Shown: in pieces, positions 1-14,460 of the stretch
How the letters are laid out: each line of letters starts with the position of its first letter
Numbering within the stretch: position 1 is the stretch's first letter
Assembly: GCA_963691815.1 (NCBI GenBank)
Contig: OY829650.1
Coordinates: 35,217,077-35,281,076, forward strand
DNA: 64,000 bases
Direction: 5' to 3'
DNA from: Echiichthys vipera
Lineage: Eukaryota > Chordata > Actinopteri > Perciformes > Trachinidae
The notes under the pieces: model-generated
The model's database searches: none
What the model was told of the DNA's origin: nothing
What the model saw: the letters and a program-made list of their open reading frames with translations, nothing else
Position numbers and translations under genes: made by a program

Positions 1-226
1 CGTTTCAGAGCCTGGAAAGGCTGTAAATGAGGTTTTGAAGCGTTTAACCGCTTCTCAAGGCTGGAAATGACATTTCATGTGTTAATAGGCCAAATGCAAT
101 AGAAAAGTGAAATCAACCACATTTTATTCATCGCTAGGCTGCCTCGCACATATATTACTGTGAGATTTGTATTGGAAAGCTTCTAAACCGAAGTTACAGT
201 CCCTTCCATGCGAACATGGTTTTAAG

Positions 227-452
227 CGTTTCAGAGCCTGAAAAGGCTGTAAATGAGGTTTTGAAGCGTTTAACAGCTTCTCAAGGCTGGAATTGACATT
301 TCATGTGTAAATAGGCCAAATGCAATAGAAAAGTGAAATCAACCACATTTTATTCATCGCTAGGCTGCCTCGCACATATATTACTGTGAGATTTGTATTG
401 GAAAGCTTCTAAATCGAAGTTACAGTCTCTTCCATAGGAACGTGGTTTTAAG
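227..452 (+). repeat. Representative 226-bp monomer of array A with an internal 40-bp duplication
   Basis: This copy shows the monomer's inner structure. Two consecutive 40-bp segments, each starting AAGCGTTT, align without gaps at about 29 of 40 positions in the consensus. They share AAGCGTTT at the start, AAGGCTG in the middle and AAATGA near the end. About 80 bp of the monomer is therefore an old direct duplication, and the other 146 bp shows no clear internal repeat. The first segment also contains AGCCT-GAAA-AGGCT, a 5-bp inverted repeat around a 4-base loop. The second has GAAGC...GCTTC around an 8-base loop. These are readable features; any role for the hairpins is speculation. Confidence 0.8.
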
Positions 453-3400
453 CGTTTCAGAGCCTTCTAAAGACTGTAAATGAGGTTTTTAAGCATTTAA
501 CAGCTTCTAAAGGCTGGAAATGACATTTCATGTGTAAATAGGCCAAATGCAATAGAAAAGTAAAATCAACCATGTATTATTTTTCGTTAGGCTGCCTCGC
601 ACATATATTACTCTGAGATTTGTATTGGAAAGCTTCTAAACTGAAGTTACAGTGTCTTCCATGCGAACGTGGTTTTAAGCGTTTCAGAGCCTGAAAAGGC
701 TGTAAATGAGGTTTTGAAACGTTTAACAGCTTCTCAAGGTGGAAATGACATTTCATGTGTAAATAGGTCAAATGCAATATAAAAGTAAAATCAACCACAT
801 ATTATTCATCGCTAGGCTGCCTCGCACATACAATACTGTGAGATTTGTCTTGAAAAGCTTCTAAACCGAAGTTACAGTCCCTTCCATGCGAACGTGGTTT
901 TAAGCGTTTCAGAGCCTGAAAAAGCTATAAATGAGGTTTTGAAGGGTTTAACAACTTCTAAAGGCTGGAAATGAAATTTCATGTGTAAATAAGCAAAATG
1001 CAATAGAAAAGTTAAATCAACAACATATTATTCATCGTTAGGCTGCCTCGCACATATATTACTGTGAGATTTGTATAGGAAAGCTTCTAAACGGAAGTTA
1101 CAGTCTCTTCCATGCGAACGTGGTTTTAAACGTTTCAGAGCCTGAAAAGGCTGTAAATGAGGTTTTAAAGCATTTAACAGCTTCTTAAGCCTGGAAATGA
1201 CATTTCATGTGTAAATAGGCCAAATGCAATAGAAAAGTGAAATCAACCACATATTATCCATCGTTAGGCTGCCCCATATATATTACTGTGATATTTGTAT
1301 TGGAAAGCTTCTAAACCGAAGTCAGAGTCTCTTCCATGCGAATGTGGTTTTAAGCGTTTCAGAGCCTGGAAAGGCTGTAAATGAGGTTTTGAAGCGTTTA
1401 ACCGCTTCTCAAGGCTGGAAATTACTATTCATGTGTTAATAGGCCAAATGCAATAGAAAAGTGAAATCGACCACATATTATTCATCGCTAGGCTGCCTCG
1501 CACATATATTACTGTGATATTTGTATTGGAAAGCTTCTAAACCGAAGTTACAGTGTCTTCCATGCGAACGTGGTTATAAGCGTTTCAGAGCCTGAAAAGG
1601 CTGTAAATGACGTTTTGAAGCGTTAAACAGCTTCTCAAAGCTGGAAATGACATTTCATGTTTAAATAGGCCAAATGCAATAGAAAAGTAAAATCAACCAC
1701 TTATTATTTATCGTTAGGCTGCCTTGCACATATATTACTCTGAGATTTGTATTGGAAAGCTTCTAAACCGAAGTTAGAGTCTCTTCCATGCGAACATGGT
1801 TTTAAGCGTTTCAGAGCCTGGAAACGCTGTAAATTAGGTTTTGAAGTGTTTAACAGCTTCTCAAGGCTGGAAATGACATTTCATGTGTAAATAGGCCAAA
1901 TGCAATAGAAAAGTGAAATCAACCACATATTATTCATCGCTAGGCTGCCTCGCACATATATTACTGTGAGATTTGTATTGGAAAGCTTCTAAACCGAAGT
2001 TACAGTCTCTTCCATGCGAACGTGGTTTTAAGCGTTTCATAGCCTGAAAAGGCTGTAAATGAGGTTTTGAAAGGTTTAAGAGCTTCTTAAGGCTGGAAAT
2101 GATATTTCATGTGTTAATAGGCCAAATGCAATAGAAAAGTGAAATCAACCACATATTATTCCTCGCTAGGCTGCCTCGCACATATATTACGGTTTGATTT
2201 GTTTTGGAAAGCTTCTAAACCGAAGTTACAGTCCCTTCCATGCAAACGTGGTTTTAAGCGTTTCTAGAGCCTGAAAAGGCTGTAAATGACGTTTTGAAGC
2301 GTTTAACAGCTTCTTAAGGCTGGAAATTACATTTCATGTGTAAATAGGCCAAATGCAATAGAAAAGTGAAATCGACCACGTATTATTTATCGTTAGGCTG
2401 CCCCGCACATATATTACTGTGAGATTTGTATTGGAAAGCTTCTAAACCGAATATACAGTCTCTTCCATGCAAACATAGTTTTAAGCGTTTCAGAGCCTGG
2501 AAAGGCTGTAAATTACGTTTTGAAGCGTTTAACAGCTTCTCAAGGCTGGAAATGACATTTCATGTGTAAATAGGCCAAATGCAGTAGAAAACTGAAATCA
2601 ACCACATATTATCCATCGTTAGGCTGCCTCACACATATATTACTGTGATATTTGTAATGGAAAGCTTCTAAACCGAAGTCAGAGTCTCTTCCATGCGAAC
2701 ATGGTTTAAAACGTTGCAGAGCCTGAAAGGCTTTAAATTAGGTTTTGAAGCGTTTAACAGCTTCTCAAGGCTGGAAATGACATTTCATGTGTAAATAGGC
2801 CAAATGCAATAGAAAAGTGAAATCAACCACATATTATTCATCGTTAGGCTGCTTCGCACATATATTACGGTTTGATTTGTATTGGAAAGCTTCTAAACTG
2901 TAGTTACAGTCTCTTCCATGCGAAAGTGGTTTTAAGCGTTTCAGAGCCTGGAAATGCTGTAAATGAGGTTTTAAAGGGTTTAACCGCTTCTCAAGGCTGG
3001 AAATGACATTTCATGTCTAAATAGGCCAAATGCAATAGAAAAGTGAAATCAACCACATATTATTCATCGCTAGGCTGCCTCGCACATATATTACTGTGAG
3101 ATTTGTATTGGAAAGCTTCTAAACTGAAGTTACAGTCTCTTCCATGCGAACGTGGTTTTAAGCGTTTCAGAATATGAAAAGGCTGTAAATGAGGTTTTGA
3201 AACGTTCAACAGCTTCTCAAGGCTGGAAATTACATTTCATGTGTAAATAGGCCAAATGCAATAGAAAAGTGAAATCAACCACATATTATTCATCGTTAGG
3301 GTGCCTCGCACATATATTACTGTGAAATTTGTATTGGAAAGCTTCTAAACCGAATATACAGTCTCTTCCATGCAAACATAGTTTTAAGCGTTTCAGAGCC

Positions 3401-6400
3401 TGGAAAGGCTGTAAATGAGGTTTTGAAGTGTTTAACCGCTTCTCAAGGCTGGAAATGATATTTCATGTGTTAATAGGCCAAATGCAATAGAAAAGTGAAA
3501 TCAACCACATATTATTCATCGCTAGGCTGCCTCGCACATATATTACTGTGAGATTTGTATTGGAAAGCTTCTAAACCGAAGTTACAGTTTCTTCCATGCG
3601 AACGTGGTTTTAAGCGTTTCAGAGCCTAAAAAGGCTGTAAATTAGGTTTTGAAGCGTTTAACAGCTTCTCAAGGCTGGAATTGACATTTCATGTGTAAAT
3701 AGGCCAAATGCAATAGAAAAGTAAAATCAACCACTTATTATTTATCGTTAGGCTGCCTCGCACATATATTACTGTGATATTTGTATTGGAAAGCTTCTAA
3801 ACCGAAGTTAGAGTCTCTTCCATGCGAACATGGTTTTAAGCGTTTCAGAGCCTGAAAAGGCTGTAAATGAGGTTTTGAAGCGTTTAACCGCTTCTCAAGG
3901 CTGGAAATGTTATTTCATGTGTTAATAGGCCAAATGCAATAGAAAAGTGAAATCAACCACATATTATTCATCGCTAGGCTGCCTCGCACATATAATACTG
4001 TGAGATTTGTCTTGAAAAGCTTCTAAACCGAAGTTACAGTCCCTTCCATGCGAACATGGTTTTAAGCGTTTCAGAGCCTGGAAAGGCTGTAAATGAGGTT
4101 TTGAAGCGTTTAACCGCTTCTCAAGGCTGGAAATGACATTTCATGTGTTAATAGGCCAAATGCAATAGAAAAGTGAAATCAACCACATTTTATTTATCGC
4201 TAGGCTGCCTCGCACATATATTACTCTGAGATTTGTATTGGAAAGCTTCTAAATCGAAGTTAGAGTCTCTTCCATGCGAACATGGTTGTCAGCGTTTCAG
4301 AGCCTGAAAAGGCTTTAAAGTAGGTTTTGAAACGTTTAACAGCTTCTCAAGGTGGAAATGACATTTCATGTGTAAATAGGCCAAATGCAATATAAAAGTA
4401 AAATCAACCACATATTATTCATCGCTAGGCTGCCTCGCACATATATTACTGTGAGATTTGCATTGGAAAGCTTCTGAACCAAAGTTACAGTCTCTTCCAT
4501 GCGAACGTGGTTTTAAGCGTTTCAGAGCCTGAAAAAGCTATAAATGAGGTTTTGAAGGGTTTAACAACTTCTAAAGGCTGGAAATGAAATTTCATGTGTA
4601 AATAAGCAAAATGCAATAGAAAAGTTGAATCAACAACATATTATTCATCGTTAGGCTGCCTCGCACATATATTACTGTGAAATTTGTATTGGAAAGCTTC
4701 TAAACCCAAGTTACAGTCTCTTCCTTGCGAACGTGGTTTTAAGCGTTTCAGAGCCTGAAAAGGCTGTAAATGAGGTTTTGAAGCGTTTAACAGCTTCTCA
4801 AGGCTGGAAATGACATTTCATTTGTAAATAGGCCAAATGCAATAGAAAAGTGAAATCAACCACATATTATTTATCGTTAGGCTGCCTCGCAAATATATTA
4901 CTGTGAGATTTGTATTGGAAAGCTTCTAAACTGAAGTTACAGTCTTCCATGCGAAAGTGGTTTTAAGCGTTTCAGAGCCTGAAAAGGCTGTAAATGAGGG
5001 TTTTGAAGCGTTTAACAGCTTCTTAAGGCTGGAAATGACATTTCATGTGTAAACAGGCCAAATGCAGTAGAAAAGTGAAATCAACCACATATTATTTATC
5101 GTTAGGCTGCCTCGCAAATATATTACTGTGAGATTTGTATTGGAAAGCTTCTAAACCGAAGTCAGAGTCTCTTCCATGCGAATGTGGTTTTAAGCGTTTC
5201 AGAGCCTGGAAAGGCTGTAAATGAGGTTTTGAAGCGTTTAACCGCTTCTCAAGGCTGGAAATTACTATTCATGTGTTAATAGGCCAAATGCAATAGAAAA
5301 GTGAAATCGACCACATATTATTCATCGCTAGGCTGCCTCGCACATATATTACTGTGATATTTGTATTGGAAAGCTTCTAAACCGAAGTTACAGTGTCTTC
5401 CATGCGAACGTGGTTATAAGCGTTTCAGAGCCTGAAAAGGCTGTAAATGACGTTTTGAAGCGTTAAATAGCTTCTCAAGGCTGGAAATGACATTTCATGT
5501 GTAAATAGGCCAAATGCAATAGAAAAGTAAAATCAACCACTTATTATTTATCGTTAGGCTGCCACGCACATATATTACTCTGAGATTTGTATTGGAAAGC
5601 TTCTGAACCAAAGTTACAGTCTCTTCCATGCGAACATGGTTGTCAGCGTTTCAGAGCCTGAAAAGGCTGTAAATGAGGTTTTGAAACGTTTAACAGCTTC
5701 TCAAGGTGGAAATGACATTTCATGTGTAAATAGGCCAAATGCAATATAAAAGTAAAATCAACCACATATTATTCATCGCTAGGCTGCCTCGCACATATAT
5801 TACTGTGAGATTTGCATTGGAAAGCTTCTGAACCAAAGTTACAGTCACTTCCATGCGAACGTGGTTTTAAGCGTTTCAGAGCCTGAAAAAGCTATAAATG
5901 AGGTTTTGAAGGGTTTAACAACTTCTAAAGGCTGGAAATGAAATTTCATGTGTAAATAAGCAAAATGCAATAGAAAAGTTAAATCAACAACATATTATTC
6001 ATCGTTAGGCTGCCTCGCACATATATTACTGTGAGATTTGTATAGGAAAGCTTCTAAACGGAAGTTACAGTCTCTTCCATGCGAACGTGGTTTTAAACGT
6101 TTCAGAGCCTGAAAAGGCTGTAAATGAGGTTTTAAAGCATTTAACAGCTTCTTAAGCCTGGAAATGACATTTCATGTGTAAATAGGCAAAATGCAATAGA
6201 AAAGTGAAATCAACCACATATTATCCATCGTTAGGCTGACCCATATATATTACTGTGATATTTGTATTGGAAAGCTTCTAAACCGAAGTCAGAGTCTCTT
6301 CCATGCGAATGTGGTTTTAAGCGTTTCAGAGCCTGGAAAGGCTGTAAATGAGGTTTTGAAGCGTTTAACCGCTTCTCAAGGCTGGAAATTACTATTCATG

Positions 6401-8054
6401 TGTTAATAGGCCAAATGCAATAGAAAAGTGAAATCGACCACATATTATTCATTGCTAGGCTGCCTCGCACATATATTACTGTGATATTTGTATTGGAAAG
6501 CTTCTAAACCGAAGTTACAGTGTCTTCCATGCGAACGTGGTTATAAGCGTTTTAGAGCCTGAAAAGGCTGTAAATGAAGTTTTGAAGCGTTAAACAGCTT
6601 CTCAAGGCTGGAAATGACATTTCATGTTTAAATAGGCCAAATGCAATAGAAAAGTAAAATCAACCACTTATTATTTATCGTTAGGCTGCCTCGCACATAT
6701 ATTACTGTGATATTTGTATTGGAAAGCTTCTAAATCGAAGTTAGAGTCTCTTCCATGCGAACATGGTTGTCAGCATTTCAGAGCCTGAAAAGGCTGTAAA
6801 TGAGGTTTTGAAACGTTTAACAGCTTCTCAAGGTGGAAATGACATTTCATGTGTAAATAGGCCAAATGCAATATAAAAGTAAAATCAACCACATATAATT
6901 CATCGCTAGGCTGCCTCGCACATATAATACTGTGAGATTTGTCTTGAAAAGCTTCTAAACCGAAGTTACAGTCCCTTCCATGCGAACGTGGTTTTAAGCG
7001 TTTCAGAGCCTGGAAAGGCTGTAAATGAGGTTTTGAAGCGTTTAACCGCTTGTCAAGGCTGGAAATGACATTTCATGTGTTAATAGGCCAAATGCAATAG
7101 AAAAGTGAAATCAACCACATTTTATTCATCGCTAGGCTGCCTCGCACATATATTACTGTGAGATTTGTATTGGAAAGCTTCTAAACCGAAGTTACAGTCC
7201 CTTCCATGCGAACATGGTTTTAAGCGTTTCAGAGCCTGAAAAGGCTATAAATGAGGTTTTGAAGCGTTTAACAGCTTCTCAAGGCTGGAATTGACATTTC
7301 ATGTGTAAATAGGCCAAATGCAATAGAAAAGTAAAATCAACCACTTATTATTTATCGTTAGGCTGCCTCGCACATATATTACTGTGATATTTGTATTGGA
7401 AAGCTTCTAAACCGAAGTTAGAGTCTCTTCCATGCGAACATGGTTTTAAGCGTTTCAGAGCCTGAAAAGGCTGTAAATGAGGTTTTGAAGCGTTTAACCG
7501 CTTCTCAAGGCTGGAAATGATATTTCATGTGTTAATAGGCCAAATGCAATAGAAAAGTGAAATCAACCACATTTTATTCATCGCTAGGCTGCCTCGCACA
7601 TATATTACTGTGAGATTTGTATTGGAAAGCTTCTAAACTGAAGTTACAGTGTCTTCCATGCGAACGTGGTTTTAAGCGTTTCATAGCCTGAAAAAGGCTG
7701 TAAATGAGGTTTTGAAGCATTTAACAGCTTCTTAAGGCTGGAAATGAGATTTCATGTGTAAATAGGCCAAATGCAATAGAAAAGTGAAATCAACCACGTA
7801 TTATTCATCGCTAGGCTGCCTCGCACATATATTACTGTGAAATTTGTATTGGAAAGCTTCTAAACCCAAGTTACAGTCTCTTCCTTGCGAAAGTGGTTTT
7901 AAGCGTTTCAGAGCCTGAAAAGGCTGTAAATGAGGGTTTTGAAGCGTTTAACAGCTTCTTAAGGCTGGAAATGACATTTCATGTGTAAACAGGCCAAATG
8001 CAATAGAAAAGTGAAATCAACCACATATTATCCATCGTTAGGCTGCCTCGCACA

Positions 8055-8060
8055 TACGTA
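8055..8060. other. 4-bp insertion at a TA site (TACGTA)
   Basis: Where other monomers read CGCACATATATTACTG, this copy reads CGCACATACGTATATTACTG. The change equals TA to TACGTA at the position that carries a transposon-like scar in another monomer near 46,966. It has a 2-base core in place of CAG or CTG, so it is only a weak candidate for a degenerate excision scar. Slippage is an alternative. Confidence 0.4.
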
Positions 8061-11000
8061 TATTACTGTGATGTTTGTATTGGAAAGCTTCTAAACCGAA
8101 GTCAGAGTCTCTTCCATGCGAATGTGGTTTTAAGCGTTTCAGAGCCTGGAAGGCTGTAAATGAGGTTTTGAAGCGTTTAACCGCTTCTCAAGGCTGGAAA
8201 TTACTATTCATGTGTTAATAGGCCAAATGCAATAGAAAAGTGAAATCGACCACATATTATTCATCGCTAGGCTGCCTCGCACATATATTACTGTGATATT
8301 TGTATTGGAAAGCTTCTAAACCGAAGTTACAGTGTCTTCCATGCGAACGTGGTTATAAGCGTTTCAGAGCCTGAAAAGGCTGTAAATGACGTTTTGAAGC
8401 GTTAAACAGCTTCTCAAGGCTGGAAATGACATTTCATGTGTAAATAGGCCAAATGCAATAGAAAAGTAAAATCAACCACTTATTATTTATCGTTAGGCTG
8501 CCTCGCACATATATTACTGTGATATTTGTATTGGAAAGCTTCTAAATCGAAGATAGAGTCTCTTCCATGCGAACATGGTTGTCAGCGTTTCAGAGCCTGA
8601 AAAGGCTGTAAATGAGGTTTTGAAACGTTTAACAGCTTCTCAAGGTGGAAATGACATTTCATGTATAAATAGGCCAAATGCAATATAAAAGTAAAATCAA
8701 CCACATATATTTCATCGCTAGGCTGCCTCGCACATATAATACTGTGAGATTTGTCTTGAAAAGCTTCTAAACCGAAGTTACAGTCCCTTCCATGCGAACG
8801 TGGTTTTAAGCGTTTCAGAGCCTGGAAAGGCTGTAAATGAGGTTTTGAAGCGTTTAACCGCTTCTCAAGGCTGGAGATGACATTTCATGTGTTAATAGGC
8901 CAAATGCAATAGAAAAGTGAAATCAACCACATTTTATTCATCGCTAGGCTGCCTCGCACATATATTACTGTGAGATTTGTATTGGAAAGCTTCTAAACCG
9001 AAGTTACAGTCCCTTCCATGCGAACATGGTTTTAAGCGTTTCAGAGCCTGAAAAGGCTGTAAATGAGGTTTTGAAGCGTTTAACAGCTTCTCAAGGCTGG
9101 AATTGACATTTCATGTGTAAATAGGCCAAATGCAATAGAAAAGTAAAATCAACCACTTATTATTTATCGTTAGGCTGCCTCGCACATATATTACTGTGAT
9201 ATTTGTATTGGAAAGCTTCTAAACCGAAGTTAGAGTCTCTTCCATGCGAACATGGTTTTAAGCGTTTCAGAGCCTGAAAAGGCTGTAAATGAGGTTTTGA
9301 AGCGTTTAACCGCTTCTCAAGGCTGGAAATGATATTTCATGTGTTAATAGGCCAAATGCAATAGAAAAGTGAAATCAACCACATATTATTCATCGCTAGG
9401 CTGCCTCGCACATATAATACTGTGAGATTTGTCTTGAAAAGCTTCTAAACCGAAGTTACAGTCCCTTCCATGCGAACATGGTTTTAAGCGTTTCAGAGCC
9501 TGGAAAGGCTGTAAATGAGGTTTTGAAGCGTTTAACCGCTTCTCAAGGCTGGAAATGATGTTTCATGTGTTAATAGGCCAAATGCAATAGAAAAGTGAAA
9601 TCAACCACATTTTATTCATCGCTAGGCTGCCTCGCACATATATTACTGTGAGATTTGTATTGGAAAGCTTCTAAATCGAAGTTACAGTCTCTTCCATAGG
9701 AACGTGGTTTTAAGCGTTTCAGAGCCTCTAAAGGCTGTAAATGAGGTTTTTAAGCATTTAACAGCTTCTAAAGGCTGGAAATGACATATCATGTGTAAAT
9801 AGGCCAAATGCAATAGAAAAGTAGAATCAACCACGTATTATTTTTCGTTAGGCTGCCTCGCACATATATTACTCTGAGATTTGTATTGGAAAGCTTCTAA
9901 ACTGAAGTTACAGTGTCTTCCATGCGAACGTGGTTTTAAGCGTTTCATAGCCTGAAAAAGGCTGTAAATGAGGTTTTGAAGCATTTAACAGCTTCTTAAG
10001 GCTGGAAATGAGATTTCATGTGTAAATAGGCCAAATGCAATAGAAAAGTGAAATCAACCACGTATTATTCATCGCTAGGCTGCCTCGCACATATATTACT
10101 GTGAAATTTGTATTGGAAAGCTTCTAAACCCAAGTTACAGTCTCTTCCTTGCGAACGTGGTTTTAAGCGTTTCAGAGCCTGAAAAGGCTGTAAATGAGGT
10201 TTTGAAGCGTTTAACAGCTTCTCAAGGCTGGAAATGACATTTCATGTGTAAATAGGCCAAATGCAATAGAAAAGTGAAATCAACCACATATTAATTATCG
10301 TTAGGCTGCCTCGCAAATATATTACTGTGAGATTTGTATTGGAAAGCTTCTAAACTGAAGTTACAGTCTCTTCCATGCGAAAGTGGTTTTAAGCGTTTCA
10401 GAGCCTGAAAAGGCTGTAAATGAGGGTTTTGAAGCGTTTAACAGCTTCTTAAGGCTGGAAATGACATTTCATGTGTAAACAGGCCAAATGCAATAGAAAA
10501 GTGAAATCAACCACATATTATCCATCGTTAGGCTGCCTCGCACATATATTACTGTGATATTTGTATTGGAAAGCTTCTAAACCGAAGTCAGAGTTTCTTC
10601 CATGCGAATGTGGTTTTAAGCGTTTCAGAGCCTGGAAAGGCTGTAAATGAGGTTTTGAAGCGTTTAACCGCTTCTCAAGGCTGGAAATTACTATTCATGT
10701 GTTAATAGGCCAAATGCAATAGAAAAGTGAAATCGACCACATATTATTCATCGCTAGGCTGCCTCGCACATATATTACTGTGATATTTGTATTGGAAAGC
10801 TTCTAAACCGAAGTTACAGTGTCTTCCATGCGAACGTGGTTATAAGCGTTTCAGAGCCTGAAAAGGCTGTAAATGACGTTTTGAAGCGTTAAACAGCTTC
10901 TCAAGGCTGGAAATGACATTTCATGTGTAAATAGGCCAAATGCAATAGAAAAGTAAAATCAACAACTTATTATTTATCGTTAGGCTGCCTCGCACATATA

Positions 11001-14000
11001 TTACTGTGATATTTGTATTGGAAAGCTTCTAAATCGAAGATAGAGTCTCTTCCATGCGAACATGGTTGTCAGCGTTTCAGAGCCTGAAAAGGCTGTAAAT
11101 GAGGTTTTGAAAAGTTTAACAGCTTCTCAAGGTGGAAATGACATTTCATGTGTAAATAGGCCAAATGCAATATAAAAGTAAAATCAACCACATATTATTC
11201 ATCGCTAGGCTGCCTCGCACATATAATACTGTGAGATTTGCCTTGAAAAGCTTCTAAACCGAAGTTACAGTCCCTTCCATGCGAACATGGTTTTAAGCGT
11301 TTCAGAGCCTGAAAAGGCTGTAAATGAGGTTTTGAAGCGTTTAACAGCTTCTCAAGGCTGGAAATGACATTTCATGTGTTAACAGGCCAAATGCAATGGA
11401 AAAGTTAAATCAACCACATATTATTCATCGTTAGGCTGCCTCACACATATATTACTGTGAGATTTGCATTGGAAAGCTTCTAAACCAAAGTTACAGTCTC
11501 TTCCATGCGAACGTGGTTTTAAGCGTTTCAGACCCTGAAAAGGCTGTAAATGAGGTTTTGAAGCGTTTAACAGTTTCTCAAGGCTGGAAATTACATTTCA
11601 TGTGTAAATAGGCCAAATGCAATAGAAAAGTGAAATCCACCACATATTATTTATCGTTAGGCTGCCTCGCCAATATATTACTGTGAGATTTGTATTGGAA
11701 AGCTTCTAAACTGAAGTTATAGTGTCTTCCATGCGAACGTGGTTTTAAGCGTTTCAGAGCCTGAAAAGGCTGTAAATGAGGGTTTTGAAGCGTTTAACAG
11801 CTTCTTAAGGCTGGAAATGACATTTCATGTGTAAGCAGGTCAAATGCAATAGAAAAGTGAAATCAACCACATATTATTCATCGCTAGGCTGCCTCGCACA
11901 TATATTACTGTGAAATTTGTATTGGAAAGCTTCTAAACCCAAGTTACAGTCTCTTCCTTGCGAACGTGGTTTTAAGCGTTTCAGAGCCTGAAAAGGCTGT
12001 AAATGAGGTTTTGAAGCGTTTAACAGCTTCTCAAGGCTGGAAATGACATTTCATGTGTAAATAGGCCAAATGCAATAGAAAAGTGAAATCAACCCCATAT
12101 TATTTATCGTTAGGCTGCCTCGCACATATATTACTGTGAAATTTGTATTGGAAAGCTTCTAAACCCAAGTTACAGTCTCTTCCTTGCGAACGTGGTTTTA
12201 AGCGTTTTAGAGCCTGAAAAGTCTGTAAATGACGTTTTGAAGCATTTAACAGCTTCTCAAGGCTGGAAATTACATTTCATGTGTAAATAGGCCAAATGCA
12301 ATAGAAAAGTGAAATCAACCACATATTATTTATCGTTAGGCTGCCTCGCACATATATTACTGTGAAATTTGTATTGGAAAGCTTCTAAACCCAAGTTACA
12401 GTCTCTTCCTTGCGAACGTGGTTTTAAGCGTTCCAGAGCCTGAAAAGGCTGTAAATGAGGTTTTGAAGCGTTTAACAGCTTCTCAAGGCTGGAAATGACA
12501 TTTCATGTGTAAATAGGCCAAATGCAATAGAAAAGTGAAATCAACCACATATTATTTATCGTTAGGCTGCCTCGCAAATATATTACTGTGAGATTTGTAC
12601 TGGAAAGCTTCTAAACTGAAGTTACAGTGTCTTCCATGCGAACGTGGTTTTAAGCGTTTCAGAGCCTGAAAAGGCTGTAAATGAGGGTTTTGAAGCGTTT
12701 AACAGCTTCTTAAGGCTGGAAATGACATTTCATGTGTAAACAGGCCAAATGCAATAGAAAATTGAAATCAACCACATATTATTCATCGCTAGGCTGCATC
12801 GCACATATATTACTGTGAAATTTGTATTGGAAAGCTTCTAAACCGAAGTTACAGTCCCTTCCATGCGAACATGGTTTTAAGCATTTCAGAGCCTGAAAAG
12901 GCTGTAAATTAGGTTTTGAAGCCTTTAACAGCTTCTCAAGGCTGGAAATGACATTTCATGTGTTAACAGGCCAAATGCAATGGAAAAGTTAAATCAACCA
13001 CATATTATTTATCGTTAGGCTGCCTCGCACATATATTACTGTGAGATTTGCATTGGAAAGCTTCTAAACCAAAGTTACAGTCTCTTCCATGCGAACGTGG
13101 TTTTAAGCGTTTCAGAGCCTGAAAAAGCTATAAATGAGGTTTTGAGGGGTTTAACAGCTTCTAAAGGCTGGAAATGAAATTTCATGTGTAAATAAGCAAA
13201 ATGCAATAGAAAAGTTAAATCAACAACATATTATTCATCGTTAGGCTGCCTCGCACATATATTACTGTGAGATTTGTATAGGAAAGCTTCTAAACGGAAG
13301 TTACAGTCTCTTCCATGCGAACGTGGTTTTAAACGTTTCAGAGCCTGAAAAGGCTGTAAATGAGGTTTTGAAGCGTTTAACAGCTTCTCAAGGCTGGAAA
13401 TGACATTTCATGTGTAAATAGGCCAAATGCAATAGAAAAGTGAAATCAACCACATATTATTTATCGTTAGGCTGCCTCGCAAATATATTACTGTGAGATT
13501 TGTATTGGAAAGCTTCTAAACTGAAGTTACAGTGTCTTCCATGCGAAAGTGGTTTTAAGCGTTTCAGAGCCTGAAAAGGCTGTAAATGAGGGTTTTGAAG
13601 CGTTTAACAGCTTCTTAAGGCTGGAAATGACATTTCATGTGTAAACAGGCCAAATGCAATAGAAAAGTGAAATCAACCACATATTATCCATCGTTAGGCT
13701 GCCTCGCACATATATTACTGTGATATTTGTATTGGAAAGCTTCTAAACCGAAGTCAGAGTCTCTTCCATGCGAATGTGGTTTTAAGCGTTTCAGAGCCTG
13801 GAAAGGCTGTAAATGAGGTTTTGAAGCGTTTAACCGCTTCTCAAGGCTGGAAATTACTATTCATGTGTTAATAGGCCAAATGCAATAGAAAAGTAAAATC
13901 AACCACTTATTATTTATCGTTAGGCTGCCTCGCACATATATTACTGTGATATTTGTATTGGAAAGCTTCTAAATCGAAGATAGAGTCTCTTCCATGCGAA

Positions 14001-14460
14001 CATGGTTGTCAGCGTTTCAGAGCCTGAAAAGGCTGTAAATTAGGTTTTGAAACGTTTAACAGCTTCTCAAGGTGGAAATGAAATTTCATGTGTAAATAGG
14101 CCAAATGCAATATAAAAGTAAAATCAACCACATATTATTCATCGCTAGGCTGCTTCGCACATATAATACTGTGAGATTTGCCTTGAAAAGCTTCTAAACC
14201 GAAGTTACAGTCCCTTCCATGCGAACATGGTTTTAAGCGTTTCAGAGCCTGAAAAGGCTGTAAATGAGGTTTTGAAGCGTTTAACAGCTTCTCAAGGCTG
14301 GAAATGACATTTCATGACTTAACAGGCCAAATGCAATGGAAAAGTTAAATCAACCATGTATTATTCATCCCTAGGCTGCCTCGCACATATATTACTGTGA
14401 AATTTGTATTGGAAAGCTTCTAAACCCAAGTTACAGTCTCTTCCTTGCGAACGTGGTTTT

